Positions 1 through 9,243 of a DNA stretch of 64,000 nucleotides are shown here, in pieces (within the stretch, counting starts at the first letter, position 1; the number at the start of each line of letters is the position of its first letter). The notes below the pieces were generated by a model. The model did no database searches. It was not told the origin of the DNA and saw only the letters and a list, made by a program, of their open reading frames with translations. A program made the translations under genes and the position numbers. The DNA comes from Sodaliphilus pleomorphus (GTDB lineage: Bacteria; Bacteroidota; Bacteroidia; Bacteroidales; Muribaculaceae), in assembly GCF_009676955.1 (NCBI RefSeq), contig NZ_CP045696.1:1300501-1364500 (forward strand). Direction: 5' to 3'.

Positions 1-2
1 GC

Positions 3-1124
3 ACCTCGGGCACACTGTGGGGCACCCGCGTGTGGAACTCTGATGCCGTCAATTCCAAACTCACCTGGGAGACCTCGGAGCAGTTTGACCTGGGCCTCGA
101 CATCAACATGCTGAGCGACCGCCTGGCCATGACGCTCGACTGGTTTGAGAAGAAAACCTACAACTTGATACAGACCCAGACCATGTACTGGCCCAGCACC
201 ATAGGCGTCGACGCCATGCTGGTGAACCAGGGCAGCGTGCGCAACCGCGGCATCGAGTTTGCAGCCTCGTGGCGCGACAAGGTGGGCAACGACATCTCCT
301 ACTGGGTGAACGGCAACTTTGCCTGGCTCAAGAACTGGGTGAAGAGCACCGGCGTGACCGACAGCGAGGGCAACCCCGGCGTGTGGACCGGCGACGGCAG
401 CTGGCGCATGATACCCTATGTGTACCAAACCGCCCAGGGCGAGCCCCTGAACTCGTTCTACCTCATCAAGAGCCTGGGCATCTTCCAGAGCGATGAGGAA
501 GCTGCCAACTACAAGGACGCCAATGGCAAACGCATCCAGCCCAACGCAGTGGCCGGCGACCTCAAGTTTGAGGACAAGAACGGCGACGGCAAGATAAGCG
601 ACGCCGACCGCCAGTACTGCGGCAACGCAACGCCCAAGTGGACCTATGCCTTCGGCGGCGGCATCACATGGAAAGACCTCACCGTGAGCGTGATGTTCCA
701 GGGCGTGGGCAAGGCTCAGGCTCTGAACGTGGCCAAGAGCATGACCGTGGGCGACGTGGAAGGCAACTTCAACCGTTCGGCCGAGATACTCAAGGCCTGG
801 AGCCCCACCAACACCGGCAGCGACATACCTCGCCTGTCGAAGAACGACCCCAACGGCAACTTCTCGACGGCCTCGACCTGGTTTCTCGAGGACGCCTCCT
901 ACTTCCGCTTGAAGAACTTCACCATCAACTACGACATCACCAAGCTCATACGCAAGTGGCAGCACCTGAACGACCGCAGCAGCCGCATGTCGGTATTCTT
1001 CTCGGGCGACAATGTGTTTACCGTGACCAACTACACAGGCATCGACCCTGAGTGCGGCGGCTATGACACGATGAAGTACCCGGTGTCGCGTGCCTTCTCA
1101 TTCGGCGTGAGACTGACCTATTAA
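3..1124 (+). CDS. SusC/RagA-family TonB-dependent outer membrane receptor, C-terminal part
   Basis: The reading frame is open from the window edge, so the start and the plug domain lie outside; about 373 residues are visible. They have the alternating aromatic/polar beta-strand pattern of a TonB-dependent barrel and end in a typical outer-membrane terminal strand (FSFGVRLTY). An Asp/Asn-rich loop (FEDKNGDGKISDADRQ) resembles the EF-hand-like loop common in SusC proteins. A SusD lipoprotein gene follows after 42 bp. SusCD pairs import oligosaccharides or peptides across the outer membrane; the substrate cannot be told from this fragment. No glycoside hydrolase follows on this strand. Confidence 0.93.
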   Translation, partial: TSGTLWGTRVWNSDAVNSKLTWETSEQFDLGLDINMLSDRLAMTLDWFEKKTYNLIQTQTMYWPSTIGVDAMLVNQGSVRNRGIEFAASWRDKVGNDISYWVNGNFAWLKNWVKSTGVTDSEGNPGVWTGDGSWRMIPYVYQTAQGEPLNSFYLIKSLGIFQSDEEAANYKDANGKRIQPNAVAGDLKFEDKNGDGKISDADRQYCGNATPKWTYAFGGGITWKDLTVSVMFQGVGKAQALNVAKSMTVGDVEGNFNRSAEILKAWSPTNTGSDIPRLSKNDPNGNFSTASTWFLEDASYFRLKNFTINYDITKLIRKWQHLNDRSSRMSVFFSGDNVFTVTNYTGIDPECGGYDTMKYPVSRAFSFGVRLTY

Positions 1125-1166
1125 CACAAAACGTGACACCACAACAAGCACAAATACAGAAACACA

Positions 1167-2798
1167 ATGAAAAAATTAATGATAATAGCACTTGCAGGCG
1201 CGGCAATGCTGTCGACCTCGTGCAGTGATTTCTTAGACCCACAGTCGGAGGGCAACCCCACGACAACCAACTATTTCAAAAACGACCAGCAGGCCATCGA
1301 CGCCGTCGACGAGCTCTACAAGCCACTGGTAGAGGAGGCTATGTTTGGCCGCGAAATCTACTGGGAGCAAGGCGGCACCTGCGATATCGTGTGGGGCCGC
1401 ACCCGCAGCTACCCCACGCTGGCCACGCTCAAGTACACTGGCGACGAGAGCCCGCTGCGCGGCACCTTCAACCAGTTCTACGGCGAGATGGCTCGAGCCA
1501 ACTTCATCATCAAGAAGCTCACCGACAAGGAGAAAGGCACCACGCTCAGCGCTATAGAGAAGCGCTCGCTGGGCGAGGCCTACTTCATACGCGGATTCTG
1601 CCACTTCTGGGTAGCTCACCGCTACGGCACCGACAGCCAGGGCGTGCCCTTCTGCCGCTGGGAAGACTGGAGCGACGACTACGACTACACCATGCCGCCG
1701 CAACAGAGCAGCGTGCAAGTGAACTACGACTACATCATCCAAGACATGGACAAGGCTATCTCCTACCTGCCCAATCTCGAGGACTACGGCAACGCCGACA
1801 AGGGCCGTGCCAGCAAGGCCGCCGCTGTGGCACTCAAGGCCAAGACCTATGCCTACTGGGCCACTTGGGACGCTACCAAGTGGAACGACGTGATCAAGCA
1901 GGTGGACCTGCTTGAAAACACCTATGGCCGCGACCTGGCGCCCACCTTCGACGAGGTGTTCACCAGCGACCAGTCTAAATTCTGGGGCAAGGAATACCTG
2001 TTTGGCATCGCCGGCGACGGCGGCGCCAACGGCGGCGGGTCGGAATTTCCCGGCGTGGTGCTCGAGAACAAGGCCTGGGGCGTGTACAACGGCTGGGGCC
2101 AGAACAAGCCCAGCGAAGACATCTATGAGGAGATGGCCAAAGACGGCGCAGGCAACGACCGCCTCAAGCGCAGCATTCTGTGCTATGGCGACACCTTCGA
2201 GCTCAACGGCGTCGAGCGCCGCTTCTTCTCGACCTCCGACATCCAGGCCGGCTTCATGATCAACAAGTATATGGATCCCTTCAAGCACGCCAACATGACC
2301 GACACGTATGTGAACGCCAACGGCGACTGGCCCACCTGCCGCATCATGTTCCCGCTCATGCGCTATGCCGAGATGCTGCTCTTCCGCGCCGAGGCCTACC
2401 TGATGACGGGCAACGCCGCTGCTGCCACTGCCGATATCAACAAGCTGCGCCAGCGCTCGCACCTGGCCCCGCTGAAAGGCACTGCCACCATGGCCGACCT
2501 CTACCACGAGCGCCGCTGCGAGCTGGCCTTTGAGATGACCGACCACCTGGGCGACCTCAAGCGCTGGGCAGCCTCGAGCAATGCCGAAATCAAGGCTCTG
2601 GCCCTGAAGGAGCTCAACGCTCACCCCCGTGTGCGTGCCTACAGCGACCGCTCCAACCCCGAGAGCGACTTCAAGGTGATCGACTATGAGGACTACCGCG
2701 ACAAGGCCGCCTACGACAGCCACCTGATGGTATTCCCCTACCCGTCGGACGTGATATCGAAATACGGCGGCAAGCTCAAGCAGAACCCCAACTATTGA
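1167..2798 (+). CDS. SusD/RagB-family nutrient-binding outer membrane lipoprotein
   Basis: 543 residues. A lipoprotein signal peptide ends in the lipobox LSTSC with Cys19 as the lipidation site, followed by SDFLDPQSEG, the usual start of mature SusD proteins (SDFLD). The family's TPR-like helices carry the motif KAYAYWAT-type repeats and a late R-rich segment (YHERRCELAFE) that is diagnostic of RagB/SusD. It is expected to sit on the SusC barrel as a lid and capture the ligand. It lies 42 bp after susC in the same operon and is followed by a strong terminator, so this pair ends the transcription unit. Substrate unknown. Confidence 0.95.
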   Translation: MKKLMIIALAGAAMLSTSCSDFLDPQSEGNPTTTNYFKNDQQAIDAVDELYKPLVEEAMFGREIYWEQGGTCDIVWGRTRSYPTLATLKYTGDESPLRGTFNQFYGEMARANFIIKKLTDKEKGTTLSAIEKRSLGEAYFIRGFCHFWVAHRYGTDSQGVPFCRWEDWSDDYDYTMPPQQSSVQVNYDYIIQDMDKAISYLPNLEDYGNADKGRASKAAAVALKAKTYAYWATWDATKWNDVIKQVDLLENTYGRDLAPTFDEVFTSDQSKFWGKEYLFGIAGDGGANGGGSEFPGVVLENKAWGVYNGWGQNKPSEDIYEEMAKDGAGNDRLKRSILCYGDTFELNGVERRFFSTSDIQAGFMINKYMDPFKHANMTDTYVNANGDWPTCRIMFPLMRYAEMLLFRAEAYLMTGNAAAATADINKLRQRSHLAPLKGTATMADLYHERRCELAFEMTDHLGDLKRWAASSNAEIKALALKELNAHPRVRAYSDRSNPESDFKVIDYEDYRDKAAYDSHLMVFPYPSDVISKYGGKLKQNPNY

Positions 2799-2846
2799 TA
2801 CTGCGCGCTTCCTCGAGGCGAGGACAGCGACTACATGAATAATGCG

Positions 2847-2886
2847 TATCCCTGCAGCCCGCGAGTGAGCTGCAGGGATATTTTTT
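2847..2886 (+). terminator. Rho-independent terminator after susD
   Basis: A perfect 12-bp stem (2847-2858 with 2869-2880), 10-nt loop, then six T. Nothing gene-like is seen in the rest of the 2799-3189 gap. Confidence 0.9.
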
Positions 2887-3189
2887 GCCCCCTGCCCGCC
2901 GCAAGCCGCGACAGGCAGGGGGCAAAAGAAAAACGAGACCAAGTTTTCACAAATTTGGTCCCGCAGTCATTTTTAGAGTATGAGAAATTTACTTATATTG
3001 TCGTTTCATGCTCACAAGAAAGTGCCTTTCTTGATTTCGCGCTGCAAACATAAGAAATATTTTTAGAATTACCACATAAAAATACCGCAATCGTGCCATC
3101 AAAGCCCGAAAACTGCTATTTTCGGTAATCGGCAAGAGCCCTTTGCATCGCCCAAGGCGGCACCACAATCACACAAGAGCGCACCCAGG

Positions 3190-3915
3190 CTACACGAAGA
3201 GCTGCTTCAGAATTTCGGGCGACTTGAGCGTGCCCACCGTGGAATTGTGCATGCGGTAGTAGGCGATGACGGCGTCGAGCACGGCATTGCGCTGCTCGCG
3301 GCTGAAGCGGAACAGGTGCAGGTTGGAAAACGTCATGCGCGAGAGCAGCACAATCACACGCGCCAAGTCGGGCTTCAGGCACGTGCCCGCCATCCTGGGG
3401 AAGGGCACAAAAGTGCCCCCCGCCATGTCAAACCAGTAGCCCTCGCGATACGACTCCACATCGGGCTCGATGCCCAGAAACGCTCCCAGGTGAAACAAGA
3501 AGCATATATGAAAATTGGCCACGCCGCGGTCGAGGCTGTCGAGCAGGCGCACCGCGGTCTCGATGTAGCGGTACAGGCCCTCGTCGCGCTCCCGCTCGGG
3601 GATGGCATGGCTCAGCAACTCGCTCATGAACATGGCCACGGCGTTTTTCACCGGGTCGGCATAGATGCTGGCAAGCAGGCACGTGCGCCGCACGTCGTGC
3701 AAGGTGCACAGCTCACGCCCAGGCACGATGCGCGACTCAAACTGGAGCAGGCTCAAAGGCAGAAACATGGAGTTGCGCACCCGTGCGGCGGCCGTGTTGC
3801 CCTGAGCCACCAGATAGGGCATCATGCCATGGCGGTCGGTGTAGATGTGGGCAATGTTGTGACGGTCGTTGTACTTGATGACATTGAGTACAACACCACT
3901 GGTGGTTTCATACAT
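3190..3915 (-). CDS. recO: DNA repair protein RecO
   Basis: 241 residues, normal for Bacteroidetes RecO. It begins with the OB-fold strand pattern typical of RecO (TSGVVLNVIKYNDRHNIAHIYT) and continues with the helical domain (ELLSHAIPERERDEGLYRYIETAVRLLDSLD) and a conserved C-terminal YYRMH segment. RecO loads RecA on SSB-coated DNA with RecR in the RecFOR gap-repair pathway, in the cytoplasm. It is transcribed away from tRNA-Glu/rpsT. Start ATG at 3915 is the first in frame. The zinc-finger cysteines of some RecO proteins are not evident. Confidence 0.9.
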   Translation of the reverse strand: MYETTSGVVLNVIKYNDRHNIAHIYTDRHGMMPYLVAQGNTAAARVRNSMFLPLSLLQFESRIVPGRELCTLHDVRRTCLLASIYADPVKNAVAMFMSELLSHAIPERERDEGLYRYIETAVRLLDSLDRGVANFHICFLFHLGAFLGIEPDVESYREGYWFDMAGGTFVPFPRMAGTCLKPDLARVIVLLSRMTFSNLHLFRFSREQRNAVLDAVIAYYRMHNSTVGTLKSPEILKQLFV

Positions 3916-3999
3916 GCCACGAAATTACGCAATAATCGGCACATAGGCGGCCTCAACAAGTAAAAAACACTGATTTAGCACGATTTAAAGAAGTTAAAT

Positions 4000-4031
4000 T
4001 TTGCCATTTGAAAAATCATTGCTATATTTGC
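4000..4031 (+). promoter_or_regulatory. Promoter of tRNA-Glu/rpsT
   Basis: -33 TTTG at 4000-4003 and -7 TATATTTGC at 4023-4031, 19-bp spacing: a full match to the Bacteroidetes sigma-ABfr consensus. Confidence 0.75.
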
Positions 4032-4072
4032 ACCGCTTTTTGCGCAGCTGGCTAAAGTTCGCAAAATCGAGG

Positions 4073-4144
4073 GGCCCATTCGTATATCGGTTAGTACGCA
4101 AGATTTTCATTCTTGAAAGAGCAGTTCGACTCTGCTATGGGCTA
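4073..4144 (+). tRNA. tRNA-Glu(UUC), copy 1
   Basis: Folds as a cloverleaf: acceptor 4073-4079 with 4137-4143 (closed by one G-U pair), D arm, anticodon stem CAAGA/TCTTG around loop TTTTCAT (anticodon TTC), and T arm with loop TTCGACT. The 3' CCA is not encoded. rpsT follows 41 nt downstream, so they are probably co-transcribed. Confidence 0.93.
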
Positions 4145-4185
4145 CTAACAATAACAACAATCAAAGAAAAAAGGTTTTTAAGAAA

Positions 4186-4449
4186 ATGGCAAACCATAAA
4201 TCAGCAATCAAGAGAATACGCCAGACAGAGGCAAGAAATCTTCGTAATCGTTACTATGCTAAGACAATGCGCAATGCTGTGCGCAATCTGCGCAAGGAGA
4301 CCGATCCTGCCAAGGCAGCCGAGAACTACAAGAAGGTATCGGCCATGCTCGACAAGCTCGGCCGCAAGCATGTCATAAGCAAGAACAAGGCTTCCAACCT
4401 GAAGTCGAAGCTGGCCAAGCACATCAACAAGCTGAACGTTGCCAAGTAA
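4186..4449 (+). CDS. rpsT: 30S ribosomal protein S20
   Basis: 87 residues, very basic, starting [15 protein letters not shown] as S20 does, with the conserved ending [16 protein letters not shown] segment. S20 is a primary 16S rRNA-binding protein of the small subunit body, needed for 30S assembly. It lies just after tRNA-Glu copy 1 and is bracketed by a second tRNA-Glu gene at 4585. In several Bacteroidales I recall recO, tRNA-Glu, rpsT and gyrB lying together; here gyrB is 16.8 kb away. Confidence 0.97.
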   Translation: MANHKSAIKRIRQTEARNLRNRYYAKTMRNAVRNLRKETDPAKAAENYKKVSAMLDKLGRKHVISKNKASNLKSKLAKHINKLNVAK

Positions 4450-4494
4450 ACACGACACAAGGCAGCGCAAGGATTGCACACAATAGAAACAACG

Positions 4495-4576
4495 ATGGGG
4501 CGTTAAGCCGCCCGCAAGCGAGCGGCCTGCGCACAGGCCTAAGGCCAGCGACACAGTAGTGGCCCGAAGCCCCCAT
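4495..4576 (+). other. Structured intergenic element after rpsT
   Basis: A closing helix ATGGGG (4495-4500) with CCCCAT (4571-4576) encloses a strong hairpin (4507-4515 with 4518-4526, one C-A mismatch) and a GGCC-rich second arm. No T run follows, so it is not a classic terminator; it may be a processing site between rpsT and the second tRNA. Confidence 0.45.
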
Positions 4577-4584
4577 TAAGGTTT

Positions 4585-4657
4585 GGCCCATTCGTATATC
4601 GGTTTAGTACGCAAGATTTTCATTCTTGAAAGAGCAGTTCGACTCTGCTATGGGCTA
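4585..4657 (+). tRNA. tRNA-Glu(UUC), copy 2
   Basis: Identical to copy 1 except for one extra T in the D loop (73 versus 72 nt). Same anticodon TTC and the same 3' end without encoded CCA. No promoter element is visible directly upstream, so it probably depends on read-through from rpsT. Confidence 0.9.
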
Positions 4658-4683
4658 CCCAGGAGCGTTAAGTTGCATGAAAC

Positions 4684-5709
4684 TTAGCGCTTTTTGTCGT
4701 TGCTGGCGGTGAAGTTGCTCTCGATCACGGCCTGCAGGGCGGTTTTGCCCATGACCTTGATGCCGTTGCTGGCATCGACGCCGGCATAGTCCATCATCAC
4801 CAGGCCGGCATGAGCCACCACGCAGCGGGCCATGTAGGCATTGGTGCTGGCGGCATTCAGGCGGTAGCCGTTGCTGGTGGTGTTGCCGGGCAGCGGAGCC
4901 TCGGGGTCGCGCGTGAAAGCCGAGCAGTGGTTCACAACCCACAGGCTGCCGCGCAGGGGCGTGGTGGCGGCATGCACGAGAAACTGCCGCATGAGATCGA
5001 GTTTTGTCGTCATGGCGCCCTCCATGGTGGTGTTGTAGTAGTCTTGCACATAGAGGCGCTCGCCGCCCTGCACGCCCGCAACTCGTGCCCCCTGGGGCGC
5101 GTTCCAGCTGCCGCCGTCGTCCCAATTGTCGATATAGCCGCCACGGGGAACCTGGCCGTAGCGGTCGCGGCTCAGCACCAAGATGTGGCCGCGCATCTCG
5201 CCCACCGTGAGCCCGGGCCTATAGTCGATGAGCACCGGGCCCAGCTCGTGCAGGGTGCTGTCGACCAGCTGTGCCCACCGGCTCTGGTCGTAGCCGGCAC
5301 CCTTGGCATCGTCCTCGTGGCGTTGCACCACCACGACCAGCGAGGCAGGGTTGGCCTTGAGCGAGTCGGCCAGCAGGCGCAGGGCGTGGGCATAGCTTAG
5401 GCGGGTGGTCAGCGTGCCATGGAAAATGCGCAGCTCGTTGCCGCACTGGGCCGGGCGCAAGTCGAAGGCGCGCACGCCGGCGGCAAACTGCTGGCTCAGG
5501 TCGAGTTCTTGGGTGCGGGCATAGCGCTCGCCCACTACCGAGTCGAGGCCCTCAAAGCCATTGCCTGTGGCTGCATCGTGGGCACCGGGTATCGACAAGC
5601 TGCACACTCGAGTGTCGGGGCTGAGTCGCGTCATCCAGTCGGCGGCAAGGACATGACTTGCCGCAACGGCAACAAGAGCAAGTGTTGCCAGGTATCGTAG
5701 TTTCTTCAT
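4684..5709 (-). CDS. PI-PLC X-domain phosphodiesterase (secreted phospholipase C-like)
   Basis: 341 residues with a signal peptide (1-22, cleavage after VLA). The X domain is clear: SIPGAHDAAT puts the first catalytic histidine at His44, and RIFHGTLTTRLSY puts the second at His97, the two-histidine arrangement of bacterial phosphatidylinositol-specific phospholipase C. Such enzymes cleave PI or GPI anchors to a cyclic inositol phosphate; exported, so periplasmic or outside. Last gene of a five-gene operon (52 bp after the ROK kinase), with alkaline phosphatase and metallophosphoesterase upstream. Substrate is inferred: PI, GPI or a related phosphodiester. No lipobox. Confidence 0.88.
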   Translation of the reverse strand: MKKLRYLATLALVAVAASHVLAADWMTRLSPDTRVCSLSIPGAHDAATGNGFEGLDSVVGERYARTQELDLSQQFAAGVRAFDLRPAQCGNELRIFHGTLTTRLSYAHALRLLADSLKANPASLVVVVQRHEDDAKGAGYDQSRWAQLVDSTLHELGPVLIDYRPGLTVGEMRGHILVLSRDRYGQVPRGGYIDNWDDGGSWNAPQGARVAGVQGGERLYVQDYYNTTMEGAMTTKLDLMRQFLVHAATTPLRGSLWVVNHCSAFTRDPEAPLPGNTTSNGYRLNAASTNAYMARCVVAHAGLVMMDYAGVDASNGIKVMGKTALQAVIESNFTASNDKKR

Positions 5710-5761
5710 TTCACACAGTCATTGTTTTTTTTCGTTACACACCAGCCAACACGTGTGGCTG

Positions 5762-6589
5762 CTACAGCAGCGAGGCGCCCAGCATGTTGCAATCGGCAAG
5801 GCTGGAGAAGACGATGCTCACCTTGTCGACGATGTGCGGCTGCTGGAAGCCCTCACGTGCCGAGCTCAGCATGGCACGCTCAAAGAGGTCGCGGCTGGCG
5901 GCGATGCCGCCGCCTATGACGATGGCCTGTGGGTCGTAGGTGTAGAGGATGACCTGCAGCAGCTTGCCCAGGTGCAGGCCCAGCTCGTGCCAGCGAGCTG
6001 TGGCCACGGGGTCGCCCGCGCGGGCTTTATCGGCCTCGGCCAGAGCCGTGGTGTGCCACTTGTTGAAGAGTTGCTGGCTGGTGTAGTCTTCATAGTTGCT
6101 CTCAAGATAGGGCAGACTGCATATCTCACCCGCGCCCGTGTTGGCACCGCGATACACCTTGCCGTCGATGACAATGCCGGCGCCCACGCCGGTGCCCAGG
6201 GTGATGCCCACCAGGTTGTCGAAGGGGCGGCCGGCCCCATAGGCCTTCTCGGCAGCGACAAAGCAGTTCACGTCGTTGTCGGCATGCGTCTCGATGCCAA
6301 AGCGGCTTTCAAGATACTGCTTGAGGTGCACCTCTTTCCACGAGGGTATGTTCATCACGTTGTAGACAATGCCGGTATTGAAGTCGACCACCGAGGGCAC
6401 TGCCACGCCAATGCGGCTGGCGGTGCCGTTGTTTACTTTCTCGACGAGGGCACACATCTGGTCGAGCACCTCGCGTTCGGTGCCGCTGGCCTTGACAGGC
6501 TCGCTGAGCCGAGCCTCAATCTTGCCCTCGCGCACCCGGGCCACGCGCACATTGGTGCCGCCCAAGTCAATCGCTATAGTTGTGTTCAT
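5762..6589 (-). CDS. ROK-family sugar kinase
   Basis: 275 residues, a compact ROK protein without an N-terminal DNA-binding domain, so a kinase and not a NagC-type repressor. The ATP-binding motif DLGGTNVRVARV is at residues 8-19, the sugar-binding segment around NDVNCFVAAEKAYGAGR contains the catalytic Asp, and GTGVGAGIVIDG is the phosphate-2 loop. The usual zinc-binding CxCGxxGCxE motif is not seen; the equivalent region reads GAGEICSLPY. It has no signal peptide and would phosphorylate an imported hexose in the cytoplasm, presumably the sugar freed by the operon's glycosidase. It lies 33 bp after the metallophosphoesterase gene. Confidence 0.9.
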   Translation of the reverse strand: MNTTIAIDLGGTNVRVARVREGKIEARLSEPVKASGTEREVLDQMCALVEKVNNGTASRIGVAVPSVVDFNTGIVYNVMNIPSWKEVHLKQYLESRFGIETHADNDVNCFVAAEKAYGAGRPFDNLVGITLGTGVGAGIVIDGKVYRGANTGAGEICSLPYLESNYEDYTSQQLFNKWHTTALAEADKARAGDPVATARWHELGLHLGKLLQVILYTYDPQAIVIGGGIAASRDLFERAMLSSAREGFQQPHIVDKVSIVFSSLADCNMLGASLL

Positions 6590-6622
6590 TGAATATGATA
6601 GTTGGTTGCATGCTTGTTGTGT

Positions 6623-7561
6623 TCATTTCAGAAGAGTGGTCTCTACCGTGGGCTTGACCCACCTGTAGTGGCCGTCGCCGTCGAGCACCTGCACCGTCCT
6701 GATGCTCACCTTCTTGCCCTTGATCGAGAGCACGGCAAACGAGGCCGAGCCGTCGTCGTCGGGCCAGGCGTTGTTGACCTGGTAGATGCGGTGCCCCTTG
6801 TAGTGCTGCACCGATGCCTCGTGGGTGTGGCCCACCATGAAGGCGGCCAGGTTGTAGCGGTCGAGCAAGGCCATGAGCCGCGCGCGGTGGGCCTCGGGCC
6901 ACCAGCCGCGAGCCCACTTGTCGAAGCCATAATGCTGCAGGTAGACCACCGGCGTGCCGTCGCTGCAATACATCTTCAGGTCGGCCTCAAGCCAGTCGAA
7001 GTTGCTCTTGCAATAAGACGTGTCGCCGGCGGCGAGCATGCCCATGACAAAGTGCACGCCGCCCAGGTTGAACGAGTAGGAGCGGCTCGAGGGGTCGACA
7101 TGATAGATGTCGCCGCGAGCCTTGCCCACCTGCAGCAGCGAGTCGAGGTAGCGCATGTTGAGCTCATAGCCCCGCTTGTTGAGGTTGGGACGCCCGTTCT
7201 CGGGGCTGATGTCGTGGTTGCCGTAGAGCAGATACACAGGATAGTGTATGGTCTTGTCGCCGGGCCCTGGCTCGTAGCGTTGCTTGAACAGGGCCTGAAT
7301 ATCGGGCGAGGCCTTGTCGAAGATGTCGCCGCACAGCAACACGGCATCGATGGGAATGGTCTTGCCCAGGGCGTTGATGGCACGCACGTGATAGTACTGG
7401 TCGGTCTCGGGCGGGCGGTCGAAGTGCAGGTCGGAGGCCACGACTACGGTCACATCCTGCGCCCAGGCCGAGAGCCACAGCGAGAGCAGAAGCAAGAGTG
7501 CAAGCAGGCGGCCACGGCCGCCTTGCACTTGCACGTGATAGAGATAGTGAATGTGAGTCAT
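6623..7561 (-). CDS. Exported calcineurin-like metallophosphoesterase
   Basis: 312 residues. A hydrophobic signal segment spans about 19-35. Dimetal motifs occur in family order: SDLHFD (Asp44, His46), GDIFD (Asp79), GNHD (Asn115, His116) and VGHTHEA near the end. The family hydrolyses phosphomonoesters or phosphodiesters. Second-last but two in the alkaline phosphatase-PLC operon, 39 bp after the glycosidase gene, so it likely removes phosphate from a product or substrate of that pathway in the periplasm. The exact substrate is not recognisable. The start is the first ATG; a later start would shorten the n-region without removing the signal. Confidence 0.88.
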   Translation of the reverse strand: MTHIHYLYHVQVQGGRGRLLALLLLLSLWLSAWAQDVTVVVASDLHFDRPPETDQYYHVRAINALGKTIPIDAVLLCGDIFDKASPDIQALFKQRYEPGPGDKTIHYPVYLLYGNHDISPENGRPNLNKRGYELNMRYLDSLLQVGKARGDIYHVDPSSRSYSFNLGGVHFVMGMLAAGDTSYCKSNFDWLEADLKMYCSDGTPVVYLQHYGFDKWARGWWPEAHRARLMALLDRYNLAAFMVGHTHEASVQHYKGHRIYQVNNAWPDDDGSASFAVLSIKGKKVSIRTVQVLDGDGHYRWVKPTVETTLLK

Positions 7562-7600
7562 TGCGTTACGTTTGATTCAAGACGATAAAGCCCCGACGGG

Positions 7601-9217
7601 TCAAATCGTGTTGGTACCCGCCTTCACCTCGGTGTCGAGTTTCTTGTCGCCCCACATGAGGGTGACCTTGAAGGGCACGTTGGTCTTGATGGTCACCTTG
7701 GGTTTCTCGGCCGTGCTGGCACGCTTGGCCACCTTGAAGCTCACATCGCCCTTCTCGCCATAGGGGTAGCGGTCGATACCGTAGGCATCGGTGAGGTGCA
7801 CGTCGATGGTGATGTGGTTTTCGGGCAAGTTGGCGCGCACGCCGAAGATATACTCGATGAGCTCGGCAATGGGAGGCAGGCCAGTCCAGCCCACAAAGTC
7901 CTTGCGGGCCATGAAGCCGGGGTCGGAGCTCTCGGGGGCGTAGTACTCCCAGAAGGTGCCCGTCTTCTTGTAGACGTCGAGCACATTGTTGTAGTCGTTG
8001 AGGGTGATGTCCCAGGCCAGGTCGCGGTAGCCCTTGTCGACAAGGCCCGAGATGACCATGTAGTTGGTGCCGGGCCACACGCCACCCACCCAGTAGCGGC
8101 CGTTGGCCTTGTACTTGGGGTTGTTGGCCGCCAGCGAGGGCACGCGGTGGTGGCGGTTGAAGGTGGCTGTGTCGGCCAGGTGGGCCACAAGACGGTCGAG
8201 GCGGGACTTGGGCAGCACATCGGTGTGCAAGGCCCAGTAGGCGTAGATGCCCATGGTGGTCGAGAGGCTGCCGTCGGCATACTGGTCATAGAGGAAACCG
8301 TCCTTGTCGTTCCACATGTTGTCGTTGATATACTTGGTCAAGTGCTTGATATCGTCTTCAAAGGTTTCGATCTCTTGCCAGCGCTCGAGATAGAAGCCCA
8401 TCTTGAGCAGGATGTTGGCCACCATGATTTCCTGCAGGTTGGTATCGAGCCATATCATGTGGCCGTTGCTGTAGATGGTGTTGTAGCCCTCGGGCACACG
8501 AGGCATGTTGTCCATGCCGGTGCCCCAGCCGCTGCTCCAGTAGGTGCCGTTGCGCCAGGTGTGGTTGAGCTTGAGCCACTTGTAGTAGGCCGCCAGCACG
8601 GGAAACACCTTGTTGAGGCGGTTGTCGTCGCCAAACTGCGTGTAGTAGAGCCACTCCGACCAGGGCATGAGGTTGGGGCCTGTGCTGGTGGGGTCGTAGC
8701 GGCCGAAGCAGTCGCTGCCGTCGGCGCGTATCTCGCGGCAGATGAAGCCGTCGGGGTGCTGCTTGGCATAGAAGTTGTCGAGCGTGCGCTGGAAGGGGAA
8801 GAAGCGCTGGCCATAGCGGCAGAACATGGTGATAAACGAGTCGTCCCACATGAAGATGTTGCCGTTGTAGGCCGGGGCGATGTAGCTGGTGATGAAGCCC
8901 GAGTCGTCGAGAGGCTGATTGATGTTTTTGATGCCTATCTCCCAGGCTTTCCAGTACATTTCGATTTCCTTGTCGTGACCTTCCCAGTAGGGGCTGGGCA
9001 GCACCTTGCGAGCCTGGGCAAAAGTGCCGGGCACGGTTTTCTGCACCTTGGCGATGCGGAAGGAGTTTTCGGCCACGAGGGGCTCGCGCACGTAGGTGTC
9101 CTTGTAGGGCAGCTTGTAGAGCGGCGAGCCCGACGAGATGAGGTTTTGCGCCCCGGCCAGCACGGGAGCCAGCGCCGTGGCGATGAGCAATGCGTGTGTG
9201 ATATGCTTCATTTTCAA
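7601..9217 (-). CDS. Secreted (alpha/alpha)6-barrel glycosidase, MGH1/trehalase/GH63-like
   Basis: 538 residues with a signal peptide (cleavage about residue 23, LAGA). Motifs of the GH37/GH63 clan are visible: SEWLYYTQFGDD, then SSGWGTGMDNMPR (the DNxPR motif near the catalytic acid) and YWVGGVWPGTNYMV, the late barrel motif. Family members hydrolyse alpha-glucosides or alpha-mannosyl compounds such as trehalose, mannosylglycerate or the glucose caps of N-glycans. Encoded 26 bp after alkaline phosphatase in the same operon. Substrate cannot be chosen from sequence alone; the operon context suggests a glycan or glycolipid that also carries phosphate. Confidence 0.82.
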   Translation of the reverse strand: MKMKHITHALLIATALAPVLAGAQNLISSGSPLYKLPYKDTYVREPLVAENSFRIAKVQKTVPGTFAQARKVLPSPYWEGHDKEIEMYWKAWEIGIKNINQPLDDSGFITSYIAPAYNGNIFMWDDSFITMFCRYGQRFFPFQRTLDNFYAKQHPDGFICREIRADGSDCFGRYDPTSTGPNLMPWSEWLYYTQFGDDNRLNKVFPVLAAYYKWLKLNHTWRNGTYWSSGWGTGMDNMPRVPEGYNTIYSNGHMIWLDTNLQEIMVANILLKMGFYLERWQEIETFEDDIKHLTKYINDNMWNDKDGFLYDQYADGSLSTTMGIYAYWALHTDVLPKSRLDRLVAHLADTATFNRHHRVPSLAANNPKYKANGRYWVGGVWPGTNYMVISGLVDKGYRDLAWDITLNDYNNVLDVYKKTGTFWEYYAPESSDPGFMARKDFVGWTGLPPIAELIEYIFGVRANLPENHITIDVHLTDAYGIDRYPYGEKGDVSFKVAKRASTAEKPKVTIKTNVPFKVTLMWGDKKLDTEVKAGTNTI

Positions 9218-9243
9218 GTCTATGTCTTATCGTGATTAATAGT

